Position numbers and translations under genes: made by a program. This document shows positions 7,401 through 15,652 of a stretch of 64,000 bases of DNA, piece after piece (within the stretch, counting starts at the first letter, position 1; every line of letters begins with the position of its first letter). This stretch comes from a virus: positions 1 to 64,000 of IMG/VR virus record IMGVR_UViG_3300043673_000084. One strand, written 5' to 3'. The notes below the pieces were generated by a model. The model was not told where the DNA came from. It searched no databases and was given only the letters and a program-made list of their open reading frames with translations.

Positions 7401-7717
7401 AGTTCAAGCCGGGTGATCGGGTGGAGTGGCTTGGGGCCAGAAAAGTCCTTGGACCGCTCCCTAGGTGCTCTCAGGGGGTAATCCTGAAGCATATCGACTC
7501 TCCATACGTGCCGCGTGGCTACACGCTGCAAGTTGGGAATTGGTATCTGTGCAATTTCGACGGTGAGGAGTTTTCTTGTGTCGAATCGGCTTTGCGCCTG
7601 ATTCCAGGCGATGACAGCCGAAACGTCGGGGACTGGAGCAACTGCGTCTGGACGCCGAAGCACATCAGGCTTCAGAAGTTTCGCGAATTCATGGATCGCC
7701 AACTGGAGCGCGCATGA
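7397..7717 (+). CDS. hypothetical protein with KOW/SH3-like start
   Basis: 106 aa from GTG 7397 (MKFKPGDRVEWLG). FKPGDRVEW is the usual opening of a small SH3-like beta barrel; the same opening (KFKPGDRVEV) recurs in the unrelated small gene at 52647-52832. The rest is unassigned. The stop is overlapped by the ATG at 7714. Confidence 0.6.
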   Translation: MKFKPGDRVEWLGARKVLGPLPRCSQGVILKHIDSPYVPRGYTLQVGNWYLCNFDGEEFSCVESALRLIPGDDSRNVGDWSNCVWTPKHIRLQKFREFMDRQLERA

Positions 7718-7926
7718 AGTTCAAATCATCACGCGAGCCGCGGCGGACCGGAAACTTTACCAGTAAGGCCATCATGGATTCGGCTGGCAAGCCTGGAATG
7801 GTCAACGAGAAGCAATCTCGTTGGGCGTGCGGCTTCCAGAATCTACACGAAAGCAAATTCGAGTCGCCGCACCAGGGATCCAAGGAAATGCGCCGTCGTC
7901 AAAAACAACTTCAGGGAAAATCTTAA
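7714..7926 (+). CDS. hypothetical basic protein (70 aa)
   Basis: 70 aa, Lys/Arg-rich at both ends (C-terminus EMRRRQKQLQGKS), coupled to the previous gene by ATGA. Possible nucleic-acid binder; no family recognised. Confidence 0.5.
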   Translation: MKFKSSREPRRTGNFTSKAIMDSAGKPGMVNEKQSRWACGFQNLHESKFESPHQGSKEMRRRQKQLQGKS

Positions 7927-8229
7927 GTGGAAAAGACAAACTTCAACGGCAAAGAATTGCCGGAATTGGGCGCGGAGATGTTCGCGGTCAACGATTCCTC
8001 GGTCGGTAAGACGTTCACGATAAGAGACGCCACCGATGAGCAATTGGTTCGATATCGCAAGGAATTCCAGAAGAACCACGCGCTGGCACAGCAAAAATTC
8101 ATGGCGGCGCTTGGAGAACTGCAGGACGCCAACACTGGCGTGAATATCATCATTTACGAAATCGACAGGCGCGCACGCATGCTCGCCATCGCATCGAATC
8201 TTCCGCCGAGTGGCCACCTTGCACGTTAG
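7927..8229 (+). CDS. hypothetical protein (100 aa)
   Basis: 100 aa, GTG start immediately after the previous TAA. A mostly helical middle (YRKEFQKNHALAQQKFMAAL) and a basic C-terminus. It overlaps the next gene by 20 bases. No family recognised. Confidence 0.5.
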   Translation: MEKTNFNGKELPELGAEMFAVNDSSVGKTFTIRDATDEQLVRYRKEFQKNHALAQQKFMAALGELQDANTGVNIIIYEIDRRARMLAIASNLPPSGHLAR

Positions 8230-8635
8230 AGACTTACCCAAGGATCTGCAGCGAGAACTGCTGAAGGGCGTGAAGATCCCCACGCTCAAGGCGGAGCCGA
8301 ACGAGGGCGAGGATCTGTTTCGCTTCCATCTCAAGGCGCACAAGCTGCCGAAGTGGATGGAGCAACACAAATTCGCCACGTGCATGGGCAGGGAATTTAT
8401 GGCGGACTTCGCCTTCAAGGATTTTCCGGTCCTGGTGGAGATCAACGGCGGGATCTGGCGCGAGGGCGGCGGCGCGCACTCGAGGCCGGAAAAAATCATC
8501 AAAGACATGGAGCGCTATCGCTACGCGGCGCGGCTTGGCCTGTTCATCCTGCCTTTCACGCCGGATGAGGTCTTCAGCGGCCTTGCGATCGATTGGACGA
8601 TGGAAACCTTACGACAACACGGCTGGAGACCTTGA
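8210..8635 (+). CDS. VSR/DUF559-like PD-(D/E)XK nuclease
   Basis: 141 aa, GTG start. The core matches very-short-patch-repair-like nucleases: FMADFAF (Asp66), LVEINGGIW (Glu77), an H in GGAHSRPEKIIKDMERYRYA, and LFILPFTPDEV. The Asp, then Glu followed by a non-Lys residue, then the following helix with a basic residue form the usual metal-binding site of this fold. Likely a phage single-strand nicking or branch-cutting enzyme, but substrate is unknown. Confidence 0.7.
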   Translation: MATLHVRDLPKDLQRELLKGVKIPTLKAEPNEGEDLFRFHLKAHKLPKWMEQHKFATCMGREFMADFAFKDFPVLVEINGGIWREGGGAHSRPEKIIKDMERYRYAARLGLFILPFTPDEVFSGLAIDWTMETLRQHGWRP

Positions 8636-8926
8636 ATGTTTGAACCGATCAATGAAGCGGCGGTGAGTAATGCGGCCTGGGAAAATATTTCTGTCACCGA
8701 AATGAGCAGCGGAGTTATTTACCAGGACGGTAAGGCGGTGGCTGCGTTTGGCGTGCTGCTGCATGAATTACCCAAGACCGACGATATTCCGCGCGACTGC
8801 TACGGCAACGATCTGCGAGCGGACATCGCCGGGCGCGAGATCGCCAGGGCGGGGCGCAAGTTCGCGAACCGGCGGCGCTACCAGCGCCACTACCAGCGCA
8901 TCGCGGCGCGGCGGGCGCGTCAGTGA
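8636..8926 (+). CDS. hypothetical protein with basic C-terminus
   Basis: 96 aa, starting directly after the previous stop. An ordinary N-terminal half, then an extremely Arg-rich tail (ARAGRKFANRRRYQRHYQRI), suggesting nucleic-acid contact. No family recognised. Confidence 0.5.
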   Translation: MFEPINEAAVSNAAWENISVTEMSSGVIYQDGKAVAAFGVLLHELPKTDDIPRDCYGNDLRADIAGREIARAGRKFANRRRYQRHYQRIAARRARQ

Positions 8927-9549
8927 GAAGCGAAGATTTGATTGCCCTTGCGGCGGCCCACGGGGTCGACCTGATTGAAGCTGCGCGTTTGGCGCCCAGC
9001 GACAAGGTGAAGCGCGACGTCATGAAGCAGCGCTTCCAGGGCGGCCGTACTGCCATGGTTCTGCAGGAGCCTTCCCAGAAAATGGCGAAGGGCAAAGAAT
9101 CGGCCACATTCGTCAGACCCAAGTGGACTGTGGCAGAGATCGGCCAGGCCTCGGCGGGTGTACCCCCGATCCAGTTCTCGGCGGCGTGCTACGCCTTTGC
9201 GGGGGATCGATCACAGTATTGGCCGCTGTACGGCAATCTGTGCGGCGAGGTTCACAGGCTGCAAGGCAGATTCAATTGGCCGGCTGAGATTCGCGACTTC
9301 CACCAGATTGAGCGTCCCTACCTGCGCCACCTGGCCAAGATGGTGCTTGACGAGGAAGACAGCCAGAACCTGTTCAAGATCGCTGACAGCCGCCTGTATT
9401 CGATCTACCTGGGCTGCAGTGAGAAAACCTGGAAGAACGAAGTCTCAGAGCGCTACGAGACGCTGAAGCTGGTATGGCTAGGCTGGCTGCAGCGCGCGGC
9501 CAGGATCATTCAGCCTCGGCTGCGGACCCAGGAGGAACCGCCAGCGTGA
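8923..9549 (+). CDS. unknown middle-operon protein, position of a late regulator
   Basis: 208 aa, GTG start overlapping the previous stop. No motif recognised; it is rich in aromatic and basic residues (WPLYGNLCGEVHRLQGRFNW). It is near the end of the pre-terminase operon, where lambdoid phages keep Q-type antiterminators, but I see no Q similarity and make no functional claim. Confidence 0.55.
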   Translation: MRSEDLIALAAAHGVDLIEAARLAPSDKVKRDVMKQRFQGGRTAMVLQEPSQKMAKGKESATFVRPKWTVAEIGQASAGVPPIQFSAACYAFAGDRSQYWPLYGNLCGEVHRLQGRFNWPAEIRDFHQIERPYLRHLAKMVLDEEDSQNLFKIADSRLYSIYLGCSEKTWKNEVSERYETLKLVWLGWLQRAARIIQPRLRTQEEPPA

Positions 9550-9956
9550 TTCCCCAAATGATGGCTGTCCTGCACGATCCACCGTATAGCTACGGGGACT
9601 GCTATCGCGCGTGCATTGCGTCGATCATCGAGGTTCCGACCACGCATGTCCCGCATCCCGGCACAAACGGTGAGCGCGAATGGTACGACCAGATGAAGTT
9701 CATGGATCGTTGGCTAGCAGAGCGCGGCTACTGGACGTTTGGTCTCAAGGTCAATGCCGTGGATTTGCCGATGTACCAGGAGCACACAGTCGGCTATTAC
9801 ATCCTCGGCGGAAAGTCGCCACGCGCTCCCCATTTCGTCGTTGCGCTGCGCGACAAGATTGTCCATGACCCACATCCCGAAGGCGGCGGATTGGTCGCCG
9901 ACGCCGACGACACATGGAATTTGCAGTTTGTCTGCTACGGAGCGCTCAAACCATGA
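9546..9956 (+). CDS. papain-fold cysteine-peptidase-like phage protein
   Basis: 136 aa from GTG 9546. SYGDCYRACIASIIEVP (Cys19), RAPHFVVAL (His96) and IVHDPHPEG (Asp108) make the Cys-His-Asp series of papain-like/C39-type folds. A family of phage proteins with the GDCxRACIAS start is common; their substrate is unknown. The stop is coupled to the next ATG. Confidence 0.6.
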   Translation: MIPQMMAVLHDPPYSYGDCYRACIASIIEVPTTHVPHPGTNGEREWYDQMKFMDRWLAERGYWTFGLKVNAVDLPMYQEHTVGYYILGGKSPRAPHFVVALRDKIVHDPHPEGGGLVADADDTWNLQFVCYGALKP

Positions 9957-10138
9957 ACGCTGAACTCTGCAAGATCTACCAGTGCAGCAATCCCAAGTGC
10001 CTGGCGATTTGGAACGATAGACCCCGGGGCCATTGCCCCAAGTGCATTACCAGAGAGGGCGTCGGCTATTCGACAGTGCCGGTTCCGCTGTTGAGCCTGA
10101 CGCTGTTTCGCGCGGCGAAGGCAAGTCATGCAACGTAG
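9953..10138 (+). CDS. small zinc-ribbon protein (61 aa)
   Basis: 61 aa from ATG 9953, coupled to the previous gene. CSNPKC ... CPKC forms a zinc ribbon in the first 30 residues. No function assigned. Confidence 0.6.
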   Translation: MNAELCKIYQCSNPKCLAIWNDRPRGHCPKCITREGVGYSTVPVPLLSLTLFRAAKASHAT

Positions 10139-10436
10139 CCCACACGTCATGGCTCTCCTGGCAGCGGCCCTCATTGGAACTGTTGAGGGGATGGACACCT
10201 TGGTTCGCGCGGACGATTTGCATATTGGCCCTCGGCCGCCACGGCTGCGCTACCCCAATAGATCCACCCAAAATCGATCGATCACGGATGGTAACCGCGT
10301 CCATTCGGAGCGCGTGCAGGACGAACGGCGCACTGACACGGCGGAAATCCTCAATGAGCGCATGGCAGCGGCTGAAGCGAAACGCCAGCGCAAGATGGCG
10401 AAGCGCGCGCGGGAGGCTTCGAAAGGCAATGATTAA
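10128..10436 (+). CDS. hypothetical protein (102 aa)
   Basis: 102 aa, overlapping the previous gene by 11 bases. A short hydrophobic stretch near the N-terminus (VMALLAAALIGTVEG) could be one membrane segment or a signal anchor; the C-terminus is a charged helix (AKRQRKMAKRAREASK). No family recognised. A terminator-like hairpin lies ~110 bp after its stop. Confidence 0.5.
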   Translation: MQRSPHVMALLAAALIGTVEGMDTLVRADDLHIGPRPPRLRYPNRSTQNRSITDGNRVHSERVQDERRTDTAEILNERMAAAEAKRQRKMAKRAREASKGND

Positions 10437-10544
10437 ATATTTAAGTCGAATTGACTTCCTGGGCGCTCAGGAGAGAATGCCGCTCGGACAGTCGTCTCCA
10501 AAGTTTGTTGAGACGTATCGATTCCCCCGGTTGATAGAGACTCT

Positions 10545-10570
10545 AAAGCCTGCTTTTAGCGGGCTTTTTT
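10545..10570 (+). terminator. rho-independent terminator before the terminase operon
   Basis: AAAGCCTGC-TTTTA-GCGGGCTTT with one T-G pair (9 bp), then TTT. It closes the early/middle operon. The intervening 10437-10544 bp hold an AAGTC/GACTT inverted repeat (10441-10455) and a GTCTC/GAGAC pair but no gene. Late transcription must read through this or start after it. Confidence 0.8.
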
Positions 10571-10574
10571 CGTA

Positions 10575-10745
10575 ATGAGTCCAGGCATGCGCGACAAATT
10601 CCGCAAGCTAGTAGCTTTTACGCTGCGGGAATCGATGGATGATCCCCCGGCGCCGCGATCCCAGCAAGAATTCGATGCCTGGATGGATCGGGTAATAGAA
10701 AAATGGTCAGAGCGAGTTGGGTTCTTTGAGGTTCGAGACCAATGA
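10575..10745 (+). CDS. small hypothetical protein before terminase (56 aa)
   Basis: 56 aa (MSPGMRDKFRKLVAF...), starting four bases past the terminator T-run and overlapping the next ATG (ATGA 10742-10745). Helical; no family recognised. Confidence 0.5.
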   Translation: MSPGMRDKFRKLVAFTLRESMDDPPAPRSQQEFDAWMDRVIEKWSERVGFFEVRDQ

Positions 10746-10963
10746 CACTCAAATTCGAACCGCGTCGCCAAACGAATTCATACGGCAGGTTGATTCAGTC
10801 GCCTGCGCCCTTATACACAACGACGCGACGCCTGGCCCCTCCGGGGGCGCCGGCGGCATCTTCGGAAACAAACTCGGGCTATACGGAGCGGGATTCGAGA
10901 TCCTGTCTCACGCCAGGGTCACTGATGGCTGAAGCTCTGCCGCCGGTCGGCGCAAAGCTATGA
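10742..10963 (+). CDS. hypothetical Pro/Ser-rich protein (73 aa)
   Basis: 73 aa, low complexity (APPGAPAASSETNSG). It is supported only by 4-base overlaps with both neighbours; the sequence itself looks weakly protein-like. Confidence 0.35.
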   Translation: MTLKFEPRRQTNSYGRLIQSPAPLYTTTRRLAPPGAPAASSETNSGYTERDSRSCLTPGSLMAEALPPVGAKL

Positions 10964-11496
10964 TGGCCAGACCCTCGGAATTCACGGTTCAAATTGCTGA
11001 CGCAATCTGCGAACGCCTCGCCGATGGTGAATCTCTGCGCGCGATCTGCCGCGACGAGGAAATGCCCGCCAAGTCCACGGTTTTCAGATGGTTGGCTGAA
11101 AACCAAAAGTTCCAGGACCAGTACGCGCGCGCGAGGGAAGCGCAGGCGGATGCTCATGCCGATGACATCATCGATATTGCCGATACGCCACAAATTGGTA
11201 AGAAGACCAAGACGTTGCCTGACGGCAAGACGGAAGTAGTCGAGGGCGACATGATCGAGCATCGGCGCCTGCGCGTGGATGCCAGGAAATGGGTTGCCGC
11301 AAAGCTTAAGCCGAAGAAATACGGCGAAAAGGTCGATCTTACGCATCAAAACCCGGATGGCTCGAACATCATCCCGCCATCGTTTGGAGTGAGTTTCAGG
11401 AATGGCGGACCCGGCCAAGCAGTTGACGTTGGCGGAAGCGGTGTTGCTGGAGATCGAGAGCCAGCAGCAGAAGAAACCCCAGAGTCTCCTACCTGA
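10960..11496 (+). CDS. terS: terminase small subunit
   Basis: 178 aa. An N-terminal helix-turn-helix (LADGESLRAICRDEEMPAKS then TVFRWL) is typical of terminase small subunits of the Sf6/Terminase_5 type, which bind the packaging site. The middle continues as an oligomerisation helix with conserved HRRLRVDARKWVAAKLKPKKYG. The C-terminal ~30 residues are Gly/Pro/Glu-rich and overlap the large-subunit gene by 95 bp in another frame. Confidence 0.9.
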   Translation: MMARPSEFTVQIADAICERLADGESLRAICRDEEMPAKSTVFRWLAENQKFQDQYARAREAQADAHADDIIDIADTPQIGKKTKTLPDGKTEVVEGDMIEHRRLRVDARKWVAAKLKPKKYGEKVDLTHQNPDGSNIIPPSFGVSFRNGGPGQAVDVGGSGVAGDREPAAEETPESPT

Positions 11497-12787
11497 AAAG
11501 CTAAACTATCTTTTCTTCGAACCGGACGCGGCGAACGATCCGGTTTATGTGCCCAGTCGCTACAAGGTCGCCTATGGCGGCCGCGGCTCGGCGAAGTCGT
11601 GGGGCTTTGCGCGCCTGGCGCTGGTGCTGGCCACCAAGTTCAAGCTGCGCGTGCTGTGCGTGCGCGAGCTGCAGAATTCGATTCAGGAGTCGATACACAA
11701 ACTCCTGTCTGACCAGATTGATGCCCTTGGACTGTCTGCGTTCTACACGGTGCAGAACAACGGGATCTTCGGCACCAACGGCTCAGAATTCATTTTCGCC
11801 GGCATCAAGACCGATCCCGGCAAGATCAAGTCGACGGAAGGCATCGACATATGCCTGGTCGAAGAGGCCGAGAAGGTCAGCGAAACAAGCTGGCGAATTC
11901 TCATCCCCACCATCCGCAAGCGCGGATCTGAGATTTGGGTTTGCTTCAATCCTCGCGATGAAACGGATCCGACCTATAAGCGGTTCGTGCTGCGCACCCC
12001 GCCGGGATGTCGCCGCGTCAAGATGGATTGGATGGACAATCCGTGGTTCCCCAAGGAACTCGAGCTCGAGCGCCAGTACGCGCTCCTGTTGATCAACGAA
12101 GCCACAGACGACGACGACCGCGCTCAAGCGCAGGCGGATTACGATCATGTGTGGGAAGGCGCCACCCAGAAGAACAGCAACGCCAGCGTGTTCCGCCGGC
12201 GCGTCGTGGTCGAATCCTTCGAGCCGCTTCCAGACACACGTTTCTACTTTGGCGCGGACTGGGGCTTTGCGAACGACCCCACCGCATTGGTCCGCTTCTG
12301 GATCACGGAAACGTGGGTTTCGGTAACCGATAACGAAGGGCGCACCAGTGACGTTCAGGTTCAAGAGCTTTGGATCGATCATGAAGCGTTTGGGTATCGG
12401 GTCGAAATCGACGAAACGCCGAAGCTATTTGACGCTGTGCCTGGCTCGCGGACATGGCCTATCAAGGCTGATTGCTCGCGCCCAGAGACGATCAGCTATG
12501 TCGGCCGCCAAGGCTTCAACATCGTCGGCGCCGAGAAGTGGGATGGAAGCCTCGAAGACGGCGTAGCCCATCTCAAGGGCTACCACAAAATTCATATCCA
12601 TACCCGCTGCAAGCATATGCAGGAAGAGGCGCGGCTTTATGCTTACAAAACAGATCGTGTCACGAGCGAAGTGCTTCCCATCATCGTTGATCGCCACAAC
12701 CACGGATGGGATGCGGTTCGCTACGGTCACGATGGGATCATTCAGCGCCGCGGACTCGCCGGTAAGTGGGCGCGGCTCGCTGGGTAG
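11402..12787 (+). CDS. terL: terminase large subunit
   Basis: 461 aa, Terminase_3 type. The packaging ATPase has Walker A YGGRGSAKS (residues ~58-66) and Walker B ICLVEEAE (~150-157). The C-terminal nuclease begins at YFGADWGFANDPTA, with the conserved first Asp, and contains IKADCSRPETISY. It cuts and pumps DNA into proheads with the portal. The start ATG at 11402 lies inside terS. Confidence 0.95.
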   Translation: MADPAKQLTLAEAVLLEIESQQQKKPQSLLPEKLNYLFFEPDAANDPVYVPSRYKVAYGGRGSAKSWGFARLALVLATKFKLRVLCVRELQNSIQESIHKLLSDQIDALGLSAFYTVQNNGIFGTNGSEFIFAGIKTDPGKIKSTEGIDICLVEEAEKVSETSWRILIPTIRKRGSEIWVCFNPRDETDPTYKRFVLRTPPGCRRVKMDWMDNPWFPKELELERQYALLLINEATDDDDRAQAQADYDHVWEGATQKNSNASVFRRRVVVESFEPLPDTRFYFGADWGFANDPTALVRFWITETWVSVTDNEGRTSDVQVQELWIDHEAFGYRVEIDETPKLFDAVPGSRTWPIKADCSRPETISYVGRQGFNIVGAEKWDGSLEDGVAHLKGYHKIHIHTRCKHMQEEARLYAYKTDRVTSEVLPIIVDRHNHGWDAVRYGHDGIIQRRGLAGKWARLAG

Positions 12788-12789
12788 CC

Positions 12790-14247
12790 ATGGCCTATAA
12801 GAAGGCGCCGCCGAAGGTTTCGGGCAAGTCGTTCCGTACCGCCGACAGCTTCCAGAACTTCATCGCCCACGTCGGCCAGGGCACCGGCAACCAGAACGAT
12901 GGCGCGCGCTACGGATTCAACCCCGTAACGCGCAACCGTTTGCAGATGGAATGGGTGTATCGCGGATCATGGATCGCTGGACAGGCCGTCGATTGCGTCG
13001 CGGAGGACATGACTCGCGAAGGCATTGAGATCAACACCAGCGTCAAGCCAGACGAGATCCAGGAATTCGATAAGGACGTCGCCACGTTGCGCGTCTGGGA
13101 CCAGCTATCCGAGACCATCAAATGGTCCAGGCTCTACGGCGGGTCCGTGGCCTTCATGATGATCGATGGGCAGAACGAGTCGACGCCGCTGCGCCTGGAG
13201 ACGATTCGCAAAGACCAGTTCAAGGGGCTGCTGCCGCTGGACCGGTGGATGCTGAATCCCTCCCTCTCGGATCTGGTGTCCGACTACGGGCCGTACTTCG
13301 GCAAGCCCAAGTACTACACGACGACACCCGACGCCATGGGCATGCCGCGCATGAAGATTCACTACTCGCGCGTCATTCGCATGGAAGGCGTCCTGTTGCC
13401 GTACTGGCAGCGCACGACCGAAAATCTGTGGGGCCAATCGATCGTTGAGCGGTTATGGGACCGCCTCGTCGCATTCGATTCGACCACGACCGGCGCCGCG
13501 CAAATGGTCTACAAAGCGCACCTTCGCACCTACAAGGTCGAAGGCTTGCGCGACATCATCGCCGCCGGCGGCAAGGCATATGCAGGCCTGCTGAAGCAAA
13601 TCGAGATGATCCGAATCTTTCAGTCCAACGAGGGCATCACCCTCATGGATGCGAAAGACGAATTTGAGACGCATCAGTACGCATTCGCCGGATTGGACGC
13701 GTTGTTGATGCAGTTCGGCCAGCAGCTATCCGGTGCGCTCGGCATTCCCCTGGTGCGCCTCTTCGGCCAATCGCCAGGAGGCTTGAATTCAACCGGTGAG
13801 TCCGACCTTCGGACCTACTACGACAATATCAAGCGCCAGCAGGTGTCGTCGATCGGTCCCGGGCTCGAGAAGCTGTACCGCGTGATGTTCATCTCCAAGT
13901 TCGGCTCACCGCCGCCGGACAAGTTCGAGCTCAACTTCGTGCCGCTGTGGCAATTGAGCGCGAAAGAGAAGTCCGAGAACGCGGATCGCAATACCAAGGC
14001 GATCACGACCGCTTACGAGGCGCAAATCATCAAGCGCGCCACAGCGCTGCGCGAGTTGAAGGAACAGTCACGCGAGACCGGCCTGTTCACCAGCATCCAG
14101 GAAGACGAGATCAACGAAGCCGAAAATGACCAAACACCGTCGCCTGAAGCATTGGGACTCGAGATCCCAAAGCCAGCCGTCGCGCCAGGGGCGCAAGGGG
14201 CCGGTAAACCTAAAGCGGCCAAGCCGGGATTACGGGCGGTCTCTTAA
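12790..14247 (+). CDS. portal protein (DUF1073/HI1409 family)
   Basis: 485 aa from ATG 12790, directly after the terL stop; the frame is open upstream to 12766. Family features include RYGFNPVTRNRLQMEWVYRG, LYGGSVAFMMIDG, and RLFGQSPGGLNSTGESDLRTY. It forms the dodecameric DNA channel at the head vertex. The last ~120 bp overlap the MuF-like gene. Confidence 0.92.
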   Translation: MAYKKAPPKVSGKSFRTADSFQNFIAHVGQGTGNQNDGARYGFNPVTRNRLQMEWVYRGSWIAGQAVDCVAEDMTREGIEINTSVKPDEIQEFDKDVATLRVWDQLSETIKWSRLYGGSVAFMMIDGQNESTPLRLETIRKDQFKGLLPLDRWMLNPSLSDLVSDYGPYFGKPKYYTTTPDAMGMPRMKIHYSRVIRMEGVLLPYWQRTTENLWGQSIVERLWDRLVAFDSTTTGAAQMVYKAHLRTYKVEGLRDIIAAGGKAYAGLLKQIEMIRIFQSNEGITLMDAKDEFETHQYAFAGLDALLMQFGQQLSGALGIPLVRLFGQSPGGLNSTGESDLRTYYDNIKRQQVSSIGPGLEKLYRVMFISKFGSPPPDKFELNFVPLWQLSAKEKSENADRNTKAITTAYEAQIIKRATALRELKEQSRETGLFTSIQEDEINEAENDQTPSPEALGLEIPKPAVAPGAQGAGKPKAAKPGLRAVS

Positions 14248-14911
14248 GAAAATCGGGCAGCACGTCGGCGAGTTGATCACCGGCTTTCCGGCGGGCGTGC
14301 CGGATCTGCTGCCATCGCTCATCCAATTGCTGGACGCCTACGCAGACGCATTGAAGCCATGGGCCCGCGCGACAGCGACGCGAATGATCATGGATGTCGA
14401 CGGCCAGGACCGCGCCAGTTGGCGGGCTCTTGGCAATGCCATCTCGGCTCAATTGCGCAACGACATCCTGAATACACCGGTGGGCGAAATCATGCGCTCT
14501 CGTCTGGATGAGCAAGTCACGCTGATTACTTCGTTGCCGATTGAAGCCGGCAAGCGCGTCCATGAGTTGACGCTGAAAGGCCTTGATGACTCGCGGCGCT
14601 ACCAGGAAGTCGCTGAGGAAATCGGCAGATCGGGCGAGGTCACAGAGAGCCGCGCAATTCTGATAGCACGCACGGAAACATCGCGCACCGCATCGGGACT
14701 CGACGAGGCGCGCGCCACCTACAACGGCTTCCCGGACTACATCTGGCACACCGCGGAGGACGGCGACGTCCGCCCCGGCCACCAGGAAATGGACGGCAAG
14801 GTCTGCCAGTGGGCGAGCCCGCCGGCGGTCAACGAGAACGGCCGAATCATGCATTTCCACCCGGGCTGCATCTGGAATTGCCGCTGCTGGGCTGAACCCA
14901 TCATTCATTGA
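14126..14911 (+). CDS. MuF-like head morphogenesis protein
   Basis: 261 aa. The C-terminal half has the Mu gpF pattern: ILIARTETSRTASG, HTAEDGDVRPGHQEMDG, then HFHPGCIWNCRCW at the end. MuF proteins are minor head proteins made next to the portal. The start at 14126 gives a 122-base overlap with the portal gene in the +1 frame; the conserved part starts well after the overlap, so a later start cannot be excluded. Confidence 0.85.
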   Translation: MTKHRRLKHWDSRSQSQPSRQGRKGPVNLKRPSRDYGRSLKKIGQHVGELITGFPAGVPDLLPSLIQLLDAYADALKPWARATATRMIMDVDGQDRASWRALGNAISAQLRNDILNTPVGEIMRSRLDEQVTLITSLPIEAGKRVHELTLKGLDDSRRYQEVAEEIGRSGEVTESRAILIARTETSRTASGLDEARATYNGFPDYIWHTAEDGDVRPGHQEMDGKVCQWASPPAVNENGRIMHFHPGCIWNCRCWAEPIIH

Positions 14912-14917
14912 GGAACT

Positions 14918-15205
14918 ATGAACTCCAACATCCCATTGGTTGTGAACAATGTAGTTCAGCCTGCGACATTGTTCCCTGGTGGAAATGCTGTATTGAGCGC
15001 AGCAGCGTCGGTGTTTCCAACATCAGTAGCGGTTCAGGTGCTGCTTCCTGATGGCGTGACGTTCTTCACGACCACTCTGACCCTTTCGGCCAATGGCATC
15101 ACTGCGGGAGTCGCGCTTCCGCCCGGCAAAGTTCAAGCGCTGGTGACCGGTTCACCAACTGGTTTGTTCGCCAACCTGCAACTCGTTCCCACGAATCTCA
15201 ATTAA
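14918..15205 (+). CDS. small beta-rich structural protein
   Basis: 95 aa, preceded by GAGGAA. No charged clusters; alternating beta strands (VAVQVLLPDGVTFFTTTLTL). Probably a virion surface or fibre component. It is the first gene of the accessory block that separates MuF from the prohead protease. Confidence 0.55.
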   Translation: MNSNIPLVVNNVVQPATLFPGGNAVLSAAASVFPTSVAVQVLLPDGVTFFTTTLTLSANGITAGVALPPGKVQALVTGSPTGLFANLQLVPTNLN

Positions 15206-15214
15206 GGATTTCCC

Positions 15215-15649
15215 ATGGCAGCAACAGCTTCGACCCAGCTTGACGGACGCGCAGACTCTCAGACGCCCGATGGCCAGCAGCAGTCCACGTTCCCCAATGT
15301 GGTCGCGTCGCGCTACGCCTACGAGTCATCGACCGATGGCATCGTTGCGCACTCGGGCGGCGGCCAGGCGAATGCCGTACCTCTGACCACGCAGATGAAC
15401 CGCGTCATCACGGTTGCGGCGGCCAATGATTCAGTCGTTCTTCCTCCCTCGCAGAAGGGACTTCAGATCACGGTCACGAATGCTGCCGCAGCAAACTCAT
15501 TGAATATTTTTCCAAGCGCCGCCGGGACCACGACTGAGGCAATCAATGGCCTCGGTGCGAACGCTGCATTTGCGCTCACAGCCGCCAAGACAGTGACATT
15601 CGCCTGCTACACCGCCGGTCTCTGGCACACGATCCCGCTGGTCCCGTAG
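15215..15649 (+). CDS. small structural protein, head-fibre-like
   Basis: 144 aa with AAGGA upstream. Ala/Thr/Asn-rich beta protein; the stretch RVITVAAANDSVVLPPS and a C-terminus ending LWHTIPLVP are reminiscent of phage fibre or decoration proteins. Family not certain. Confidence 0.5.
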   Translation: MAATASTQLDGRADSQTPDGQQQSTFPNVVASRYAYESSTDGIVAHSGGGQANAVPLTTQMNRVITVAAANDSVVLPPSQKGLQITVTNAAAANSLNIFPSAAGTTTEAINGLGANAAFALTAAKTVTFACYTAGLWHTIPLVP

Positions 15650-15652
15650 CCG

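Noticed and set aside
10437-10545. Possible tRNA-like fold before the terminator
   Set aside because: A GTCTC/GAGAC stem and a TCGATTCC stretch are present, but no acceptor pairing or proper T arm can be made.
10717-10932. Alternative frame ORF before terS
   Set aside because: It competes with 10742-10963, which fits the overlap chain; both have weak protein character, so only the latter was kept at low confidence.
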